A stretch of 64,000 nucleotides of DNA, taken from contig CAJNDS010000446.1 of the NCBI GenBank assembly GCA_905221605.1, forward strand, positions 1,041,743 to 1,105,742, in the 5' to 3' direction. The position numbers were made by a program, and so were the translations under genes. Under the pieces are notes generated by a model. The model was not told the DNA's origin and searched no databases. It was given only the letters and a program-made list of their open reading frames with translations. This DNA is from Symbiodinium natans. Lineage: Eukaryota; Sar; Dinophyceae; Suessiales; Symbiodiniaceae. Shown piece after piece: positions 57,501 through 64,000 of this stretch (its first letter is position 1; every line of letters starts with the position of its first letter).

Positions 57501-57850
57501 CCTTTACTCACGACGTGTCCTGGTTCGGCACCTCTGTTGTAGTCCAAACGCCTGACTGCATTAACTTCAAGTGGTTGCAACCGGAGCACGGCTGGATGCA
57601 ACATAGCGTTTCAGGGACATGGGAGACGGCTATCCAGGATCATTGCCGTTGGCATGCAATGTCACAGACGCGCCCTTTGTTCACGATCCAACTGATGTTC
57701 TCTGAGACTTCACATCCTGAAACCAAGTTGAGTGTGCAGCAAGCGGTGCATGCGCTATATGTCAATCGCACTGAGTGTCGTGAATTGGTTCCTGTCATCT
57801 TGTTGGAGATTGTTCCTGAGTCGTGGGTTAACACTATCTATGGTCTGTAG
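54542..57850 (+). CDS. LINE ORF2: AP-type endonuclease and reverse transcriptase
   Basis: This enzyme nicks the target and reverse-transcribes the element RNA at the nick. Endonuclease domain, about residues 1-250: WNVQG (6-10), FLQEV with Glu33, H130, GGDWN (D166, N168), SDH (241-243). Reverse transcriptase, about 430-720: LVPK / FRPIALM, motif A ISADIKSAFD (D581), motif B ARGVLQGGTHSAQ, motif C YIDD (678-681, in place of the usual F/YADD), then FNPRKSVL. A C-terminal region with W/C-rich QWTWSWISRKWCFLGHLLR follows. The frame is open from just after the ORF1 TGA. The first ATG (54743, residue 68) lies beyond two endonuclease motifs, so ordinary ATG initiation would delete part of the nuclease. 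The position given uses a GTG only as a convenient left edge. Confidence 0.92.
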   Translation: MQSCTWNVQGKDIYHASHHINLDHFPEIIFLQEVGGSADIPSVQPVGQKPGSVCLAESSTPDIREVVMGRDDDWCHYRVFVGRTQSHLAQVIAVDSEEVESIAFFTSGMRYIAVGLKACHFVNSLILISVHLPHVGDGIDVFQHACDELISFILRYPHYNFIIGGDWNCQPGDDRHDRIAIPLCLCGFQIHYPDENTRIGRHSSRCLDYFVCGGPELSGTQSSLRYSPAVSCVADSHISLGSDHLCVMCDFVFQGTSASMHSRRKRHFKRCHKWCIDNSQISQHLPSKYDFSLMPLEKQWEFLKDLSHKASYRKPGMKFVDSPGLKELCRKRRLAENPEIRLALTRAVLARRQIEKESWTKSILDMAVKGNFDAIHNIFHQHRDKVSFDEAIAAYGNKQSFVNAVHDFFVHKAGAGDGDTVHAENPRHVPDFASVSDFTEDEILRAVHRLKPGKTAGPSGCSADFLKALCSAGPGLQLLQSHLNLILRNCPLDEQRVAELILVPKLLHIGSVDQFRPIALMECIHKLYMALLVHRIQPTWDEPRFQMGGYPGSQVLSALFCATAQLEKQSLEGKHGIWISADIKSAFDTVSWSKLESSLYDNTPDAVYPELQRLLHEIKSHHISLHWEGRKSHIPLARGVLQGGTHSAQVFSMMMEALFTELYKRWSHEHPGEVRGWCYIDDCLLWFSSWNVLQSVYPWLLERFAEYGFAFNPRKSVLCSTVEGLRKGNACRPHLHPDLQTFQWSTSFKYLGLHLEIPSLYLEDGENLTASLFKQAKSRVIGTVRTLKQLLAKQHHARWYTAVQLLNVFVASKWLWMCPCMHPTRAKLDDVQSLQLGILCSVLNLYVPDGLQLDRRQALHRIRRRAVLELLRLQCPTMQWTWSWISRKWCFLGHLLRRPCQHQATATLLEPIKQVRSGRAVTGGRWLVSTFKAIGYQVEDVEALYNLYWTKEDWSEHLPQVMKAHQIPVPSLLPEWKASTWSRWNHAFTHDVSWFGTSVVVQTPDCINFKWLQPEHGWMQHSVSGTWETAIQDHCRWHAMSQTRPLFTIQLMFSETSHPETKLSVQQAVHALYVNRTECRELVPVILLEIVPESWVNTIYGL

Positions 57851-57865
57851 TTGGATTGCACCGCT

Positions 57866-57957
57866 TAACATGGGCGGTGGGGCGCTGCTCAGAGAGCACT
57901 GCCTATCGGGCTGCAGACGGCAGCTGACGGATTCCCGAGTCTGCGAGAGAGAGAGAG
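57866..57957 (+). other. LINE 3' tail with hairpin and (GA)n end
   Basis: A short stem (TGCTC-AGA-GAGCA) and the block GGCAGCTGACGGATTC precede GA repeats. It is conserved at 23678-23766, so it is likely the region recognised by the reverse transcriptase. Confidence 0.65.
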
Positions 57958-57971
57958 AGGTTGACCCGAGC
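57958..57971 (+). repeat. LINE target-site duplication, 3' copy
   Basis: AGGTTGACCCGAGC directly follows the GA tail and is identical to 53367-53380. Confidence 0.85.
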
Positions 57972-58863
57972 ATTCCTTCGCCCAATGCTTTGGTGCTGTC
58001 CAACAAGACATTCCGCCCACAACGTTACTGGGGAATTCTGATGTGGTACCTTCGCTTGAACCGGTGCGTTCATTGGGGCGTAGATGTATTTGGAAGGGGT
58101 GGTTTCGACTTCCGTTGTCGCCCGTAGGGCTTAAAGAATGTTTCGGATTTGGTCTCCGGCAAAAAAAAAACGTTCAAAGCTCAAGTGTTGGTTCTTAAAA
58201 AGAAGCCGCAGCCGCAGGGGTTTTTCTATGGAAAGGGGAAGTATGCCTGAAGTGAGGTTCCAAGCGTTGATGGACCAGTTGGCAGAGCAGCATGCCCAGG
58301 ACAATGCTACGTGCATTGTTTTCTCCATGCACCCGTGATGTGTCGCAGGAGTTGGAAGCGACGGCACAATTGATGCAACACGCACGTGCTGCCTCGGACA
58401 ACTCAGCAACACAGCCTCCCAAAGAACGTCGGGACACATGGCAGTTTGTTGAAGCAATTTTCCATTCGTGCCTGGGGGTGCATATGTGCATCCTTTGTGA
58501 CCAATCGCATGTTACGAACTGAACCGAGGAATCTCGCCACAGTTCAGCTTCTAGAACTTCGGATGAAAAACGGCGCACTCTGGCCAGGAGCGGCACAGTG
58601 GCCGCCCAGGTGATGTGCAAGTACCACCAAGACATCCCAGAGGTGCACGCGGAAAAAATCCTGGACGCATTGGACCATAACGTGGCCTGGCATCAACCTT
58701 CGTCCAACATGCGTTCGCCTATATGTTCACTTCGTGGTCGTACGGTCCCTCAAACCTAAACCCTAAACCCTAAATTTGTTCGGAGGAAGACGACGATGCT
58801 TATCAGCCAGTCCTCAAGTTCAGGCGCGCCTTATCAGCTGGTTTGCAGCCAGATGCTCGTGTC

Positions 58864-58949
58864 TTAGGGATTAGTGTTTAGTGTTTAGGGTTTCGGGTTT
58901 AGGGTTTAGGGTTTTGGGTTTTGGGTTTAGGATTTAGGGTTTAGGGTTT
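58864..58949 (-). repeat. Interstitial telomere tract, TTTAGGG
   Basis: About ten copies, with TTTTGGG and TTTCGGG variants. A tiny CCCTAAA tract lies at 58755-58775. Confidence 0.93.
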
Positions 58950-59025
58950 CCTTTCTGGAAGCCACTTGTGCAGGGAGAGCCGTACGATGGCTGGGGATGG
59001 CTTCATGCTCGAAACGGCAGCTTGG

Positions 59026-59028
<3 letters not shown>

Positions 59029-59070
<42 letters not shown>

Positions 59071-59130
59071 TCTGTGTGTGTCTGTGTGTGTGTGTGTGTG
59101 TGTCTGTGTGTGTCTGTGTGTGTGTGTGTG
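59029..59130. repeat. (GT)n microsatellite
   Basis: A long GT run is interrupted by a few TC steps. Confidence 0.95.
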
Positions 59131-59265
59131 AGTGAGATTTTTTTTAACGCTCCTTTTTCCCGCCGATGATCCAAGGGTCGGTGCTTCTGGTTATTTTGGT
59201 TTGTGCTTGCCGTTTGTTTTTCTTTGGCACGTCATTTAGCAGGGCATCCCCTAGAACCATGCAAG

Positions 59266-60898
59266 GAGTCGGAATATCTTCGGCGACTGAGCCAGATGAC
59301 GCGCCTGGAAAAAGTTCAGCGCGCGCTTCAATCCCCGCAGCAGGGAGCCCAGAAGCGGTTCCATCAGCGGCCGGTCACCTTCGGGGCTCAATGTGCAAAT
59401 TGAGCTACGAAGGTATGAGATGTTTATGGCCTTCGTTTTATGCTTGAACGTTACTTGGTTTGAATGGTTTAGTTCCAGTGCACATGTTGTGCCCGTTTGT
59501 GCAAGAAATCCAGGAACTGCAACGCTATTTGGCACAACCAAGCGAGGTTGTATGGATGGCTGTCGAGTTGCAGCTGGAAGGTACTGTTACAGGGCAAGGT
59601 CTCGATTTTTGGCCAGGACTCGCGGCGAGTTGCTTTCTGCAAGCGACGAAGTCTAGAGGCACGCTAGAATCAGCTAGCCTGGACAGGAATGACGGACCAT
59701 CTGAGTCAATCCCGGCCAACTTGGGATTCTGTCCTCCTCATTGGTGAGATGTGCTTCACTTCTTTCTTCGCTTTGGACGTCATTTGCCGAATGTGCCTTT
59801 TGCGGGGCTTATTTTGGAAATCTTGGCTAAACTACCTCGACGTGGCAGTCAGCATCACCTCTATTGTGGAGCTTTCGGTGACAGTTGCTTTGGCTGAACG
59901 CATCGATAAGCGCTTCGACGATTTAGGCATGTTTAGGATTGTTTAGGCCAAGCACAGACATTCTTTTCTTTTGGAATTCAGGATTTTGGTATGTGCATTC
60001 GCGTTGATGGCAAATGGTAGGCGTGCCCCTAGGGTTTAGGGTTTAGGGTTTAGGGTTTGGGGTTTAGGGTTTAGGGATCCGATTTCCCAGGTCTCGGCAC
60101 AGCTGCCCGTCAGCCCGGTGCTGTTCCGCCTCCTTCGCTTGGGCAAGCTTGCGCGGGCCATCCGCGTAGTGTCGATGATCCTTGTCATAGCCATGATAGG
60201 GCTCTTAAGGGGCTTGTAAGTGTTACTGAGAAGTAAGTTCATATCTCTTCTCCGACACATCAACAGTTTTTCCCAAACATAGTTGTGACATGGGTGGCAA
60301 AATCCGAGCACTCTACAATTCTTGCATGTTCTGTTTCATCCTGGGATCCTGTTTTGCGACCGCTGCTCAGGTCCAGCGTGCTGGCATCATTGCAGCTGCT
60401 GGTTAAATGCCTGGCATCCAGCAGCACGGTCTTGCACGAAGATTTGTTGGTGGTTGCTGGTGTTTCTTGATTTATTTATTTCGTTGTTTCTTGTATTTTC
60501 TTCTTCCATTCCTTCCGCTTTTGTATCTCGTTGCCTCTCGTTTTCTCATCTCGTTGTCTTTTTCGCTTTCTCTCTTTAGGTAGCTCTTTTCTTTGTCTTT
60601 AACGCTGTTTTGTCTTTCATTCTTTCTTCATTTCAGTCTTTGTGCCCGAATGTCTCTGGTTTCTGCATTTCCGTTTTCGGTCTGCTTTCTTTTGGTTTAT
60701 GCATCTGCTGCTTTTGCTCTTTGTTTTTTTGCTTGCCACTAAACCCTAAACACTTAATCCCAAACCCCGAGCCCGAAGCCCAAAACCTTAACCCCGAAAA
60801 CCTAAACCTTAAATTCCCAAAACTCAACAACAAAGTCGCGCAAGGGCGCAAGCGCGATCAACCACAAAAGGGTGGAGTTGGCACCTTCTCTGTGTCTC

Positions 60899-60934
<36 letters not shown>

Positions 60935-60937
60935 TGT

Positions 60938-60996
<59 letters not shown>

Positions 60997-63346
60997 AGAA
61001 CGTTCTGAAAGCTAGTTGTCCGTAAGGCCGAGATATGCTGTTTTGGAGCTTCTGCCTGTTGACCTTTGTGCAATGCGTGGCCGGGATGATTTTGAGCACG
61101 CTCTGCAGCGATTTCATCAATGACCCAGGCGGGGGGGCCCTTGCGCAAAAATTTGGGCTAATTCTAAAGCCAGTCATAGAAGCCATCCATTAGCAATCCA
61201 TGGTTTCAGTCTGTATGCTTTAGCATCGCTGTAGAGAAAAGCGCATCTTGCAGAGTGGCGAGGGTGCGGTGTGGTGTTGGTGCTGGTGCGGCTTCTGCCG
61301 TTTCTTCTGCTGCTACTGTGTGCTGCTGCTGCTGGCTGCTTCTTCTGCTGCTGCTGCTGCTGCTGCCGCTGCCGCTGCCCCTACCCCTGCTGCTGCCCTA
61401 CCCCTGCTGCTGCCGCCGCTGCTGCTGCGGCGGCGGAGGCGGTGAAGGTGGCTTAGAAGTGGCTGAATGTGTAGCGACAAGTATTGTGCGCAGCTTTCGC
61501 GAGGCAGAAACCTCGAGATTCGGAAGGAAGTGTCTCGCTTGCAATGGTTCAGCACCCGGAGCTCATGCAAGCCATAGTTCAGGCTTCTCCTCTGAGGAAG
61601 GGTCGCCAAGCATGCAGCGCTTTGACCAAATTTTTCGTTTTGCAAATATCTGTGGCCAGGTGTTTCTTCACTATGGTACATTTACGCGAACATTCCTCTC
61701 CATGTTTGAGATACTCTTTGCCAATTGGAGCCCACCGTGCAGAGTACTGGTGGAGAACGTCAGCGAATGGTTCTCAGTTTTCTTCCTGCTGTACCGATGT
61801 GTGCTTGGGTTCGCCGTGTCGCTCGCATCTCATGGTGGTGTCAAAACAATAGATATACATGTTTTTTTGACATTTCGTGAAGAGTTGAAGAGGTCTGGTT
61901 TGGCACGCTGACAATTTTTGCGGATTCCACCCACAACCATCCAAGGCTGAACGTGGTGAACAGTGTTTTTGTGCAGCAGACAATGAAAACGGCCAGTTCC
62001 GATGAGGAGCTAGCCTTCAAACAAAAGCAAAGGGATGTGGACATGTACACGAAGAAGGTTCGGAAGTTGTTCTCAACTATGGACGCATCTGGCGATGGTG
62101 CCATCAACTTGCAAGAGTTTGCCAAGCTTGTGCAGTCACCGAAGCTGCGTTTCTGGATGAGTCAGCTTGAGCTGGAGTACCATGATCTCCTGAGCCTTTT
62201 TGAGTTTCTTGACAATGGTGACGGGCAAATCACATTGCCTCTTGGATTGCTTAGCCAGCGGTGATCTCCAAGAGCTTTGATTAGGTCAGTGGTGTCTGTC
62301 CTTGATAAGCAATGGGGAGCGAAGTGACTGAACGGACCCGACAAATACCAACTGAATAAGCTAATTAATAGCTAATTATGTAGGGGTACTTTTTCTATTT
62401 CATGTTGCTTGGTTTAACCCTGTTCTCCACAAGAATTCGTGCAACATGAGAACCACGGAGAAGCCCACAGTGTCAGGCAGTTGCGCGTGATTCTGTGAGT
62501 GTGGCATGGCCATTCGCACCATCATCTGTTGGCGGAATACAAAGCTTAGCATGTTACTACACGCTCGTTGCATATCTTCTTGAATTCCATGGGGCGGTTA
62601 GAATATTCGCCACTGGCTATCGGCCCACTTCCCTCAGTCCGTAGTAGCGCTTTGAGATTGTCTGTTGCGAAGCACATTGTTGTCCATGGAGGCAGTGTTC
62701 AAGGGTCAGCTAGTCCTCTCCCACATGGGTGGTTGTCAAAATTATGGTCCCTCTCTGGATCCCTACTATGATACGGCGCCTAATATTTAGGGTACCCTAG
62801 AAGGGATCATAAGTTTGACAACCACCCACATGGCTTGTGCTGTGCCAGGACTGAGTTCATCGAAGGAGCGGCCCGCCTGAAAGGCAGCGCAAAGGCATTA
62901 GATGTTTGGCGCATGGAGTGCAAGATCGAAGTCTTGTTTCCAGCCACAATTGGAAAGCAGTGTGGCGTTTCGCACCGTGTAGTTTGCAGAAGCTGGTAAT
63001 CATGCCTGAGGAGTTTTAAGTTGGGTTGCACCTCCCGTCTAGGTTCGAGGAAGTGCTCAATCATCTAAGAGGGGGTCCTCCACGAGGAAGCAATCCAATG
63101 TCTCCTGCACAGAGCGAGGGGGACTTCGGTATGGAAACCGCAGGCGCGGCTTTCCCAATGAACTTTCAATACTTTGCGATTAGATTGGCTTCCACAGCCC
63201 GTTTAGGATGGGAGTGCTTGGTTTTAGCAACTCAGGAGTCGTGGAGGGCATCTTTGCACTCTCTGGCTACCAGCACATGTCTCTTTGTCAGCGAGATTGG
63301 CATGCGCGCGACAGAAGTCACAAGCAGTTGGGTCATACAAATATAA
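59266..63346 (+). CDS. Voltage-gated cation channel with EF-hands (gene C)
   Basis: This is a paralogue of gene B. Exons: about 59266-59380 cytoplasmic N-part (ESEYLRRLSQMTRLEKVQRA); about 59393-59467 S1 (YEMFMAFVLCLNVTWFEW); about 59500-59615 S1-S2 loop (AVELQLEGTVTGQGL); about 59700-59925 S2-S3 (GEMCFTSFFALDVICRMCLL, SWLNYLDVAVSITSIVEL); 60091 to about 60175 S4 (LFRLLRLGKLARAIRVVSM); 60371-60428 S4-S5 linker (LQLLVKCLASSST); about 61033-61129 S5 (LFWSFCLLTFVQCVAGMIL); 61660-61817 pore and S6 (YGTFTRTFLSMFEILFANW, VSEWFSVFFLLYRCVLGFAV); 61946-62236 S6 end and EF1 (DASGDGAINLQEF); 62849 to about 62935 (TEFIEGAARLKGSAKALDVW); 63043-63346 possible C-terminus (FEEVLNHLRGG). The GC-AG intron 62237-62848 splits EF2, and joining restores LDNGDGQITLTE. 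The pore Glu in MFE is the likely selectivity residue. The start codon and last exon are uncertain. Confidence 0.78.
60029..60076 (-). repeat. Interstitial telomere tract in gene C intron
   Basis: Six copies end 14 bases before the S4 exon acceptor. Confidence 0.95.
60740..60812 (+). repeat. Degenerate telomere-like tract
   Basis: Loose CCCTAAA-like units (CCCAAAACC, CCTAAACCTTAAA) have decayed beyond a clean array. Confidence 0.5.
60898..60995. repeat. (TG)n followed by (TC)n
   Basis: Two abutting dinucleotide runs sit in the intron before the S5 exon. Confidence 0.95.
61310..61440. repeat. (CTG)n-rich repeat in gene C intron
   Basis: CTG/CTGCCG/CCCCTG units between the S5 and pore exons open Leu/Ala/Cys frames that I do not regard as coding. 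Confidence 0.85.
62729..62825. mobile_element. MITE with 12-bp inverted ends and 8-bp target duplication
   Basis: GTGGTTGTCAAA at 62729-62740 and TTTGACAACCAC at 62814-62825 are exact inverted repeats. CCACATGG flanks both ends directly (62721-62728 and 62826-62833). The 8-bp duplication is the size typical of hAT-type transposons. Inner ATTATGGTCCCT and AGGGATCATAAG extend the pairing. It lies within the EF2 intron of gene C. It is non-coding, so it would need a transposase from elsewhere. Confidence 0.8.
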
Positions 63347-64000
63347 ATATCTAAATATAAGTATATAAATATATAAATTTATTTATATATAGATATATAA
63401 ATATATTTATATATAGATATATAGATATATAAATATATAAATATGTAAATATATAAATTTATTTATATATAGATATATAAATATATTTATATATAGATAT
63501 ATAAATATATAAATATATAAATATATAAATATATAAATATATAAATAGATAAATAGATAAAAGATAAATATTAAATATTTAATAAATATATAAAATATAA
63601 ATATAATATATAAATATATAAAATATATAAATATATAAAATATATAAAATATAATAAATATAAATATATATATAAAATATATAATATATATATAAAATTA
63701 TATAAATATATAAATATATTAAATATTATACTACGTCGTAAAAATATATAAATCTATCTATAAATATGTTAAATATGTAAATATGGTAAATATGTAATAT
63801 GTAAATATGTAAATATGTAAATGTAAAAATATGTAATATGTAATATGTAAATATGTAAATATGTAACTATGTAATGAACAAACATGTACAATATAAATAT
63901 ATAAACAAAGAAACATATCAACATATAACATATAAACATATATAAACATATAATATATAAATATATAAATATTATAAATATCTATAAAATATAAATATAT
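63345..64000. repeat. AT-rich satellite-like DNA to window end
   Basis: Sequence is almost entirely A/T, built of TATAAATA, AAATATAT and later ATATGTAA units. It is an abrupt change from the GC-balanced genes beside it. No coding sequence is seen. Confidence 0.9.

Larger units (their letters stand above)
53381..57957 (+). mobile_element. Full-length LINE (non-LTR) retrotransposon with spliced-leader 5' end
   Basis: The 4577-bp element is bounded by 14-bp direct repeats. It starts in DinoSL sequence, carries a 5' UTR of about 95 bp, ORF1, ORF2 (endonuclease plus reverse transcriptase), a hairpin-containing 3' UTR and a (GA)n tail in place of poly-A. Neither ORF has internal disruptions apart from the stop that separates them. 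With the exact target duplication, this suggests a young copy. There are no LTRs, integrase or RNase H signals. Confidence 0.88.
57972..59202. other. No gene recognised between the LINE and channel gene C
   Basis: It contains two telomere tracts and a GT microsatellite. The frame at 58195-58635 (-, 146 aa) is unassigned. Confidence 0.35.

Noticed and set aside
61255-61911. 218-aa plus-strand frame as a single exon of channel gene C
   Set aside because: The first half is the CTG-type repeat. The real exon starts after the AG at 61658-61659 and ends at 61817.

Overview
The window looks like nuclear DNA from a photosynthetic dinoflagellate. The reasons are: a relict dinoflagellate spliced leader (DinoSL) at 53375-53394; plant-type TTTAGGG telomere repeats scattered internally in at least 34 tracts; introns whose donors are GT, GC and apparently GA; voltage-gated cation channels with C-terminal EF-hands; a PPR gene; and a plastid leader with an FVPG motif followed by a thylakoid signal. 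No bacterial operon, tRNA, rRNA or CRISPR structure was seen. Genes are cut into exons of about 25-300 bp, so long open frames are poor guides here. Exons were called from protein-like sequence, splice sites and agreement between copies.

Layout: 1-1590 is simple repeats. 1592-4360 is a multi-exon PPR gene (+). 4400-18000 is mostly unassigned, with isolated exons (6926-7034 +, 7266-7480 -, 15976-16090 +), telomere tracts and small inverted-repeat elements. 18047-24890 is a voltage-gated channel gene (+) with S3, S4, S5, pore, S6 and two EF-hands spread over 7 kb. 25-38 kb is mainly non-coding, with minisatellites, telomere tracts and a few exons. 37994-38300 is an unrecognised gene fragment with an apparent frameshift. 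38.6-49.1 kb holds three tandem copies of one gene for a predicted thylakoid-lumen protein. 50.4-51.6 kb is a giant trinucleotide-type repeat with a 680-base stretch lacking adenine on the plus strand. 53367-57971 is a full-length LINE-type retrotransposon with intact ORFs and a 14-bp target-site duplication. 59.2-63.3 kb is a second EF-hand channel gene (+), followed by AT-rich satellite-like DNA to the window end.

How the parts relate: the two channel genes are paralogues that differ strongly in intron density. Introns and spacers hold most of the telomere tracts and several MITE-like elements. The intron that splits an EF-hand loop in the first channel gene contains a truncated relative of the LINE 3' tail. 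The LINE starts with spliced-leader sequence exactly at its target-site duplication, which suggests it was copied from a trans-spliced mRNA. Its two ORFs share one frame and are separated only by a TGA. These two points, and the telomere tracts that bracket exons, are the most unusual signals in the window.
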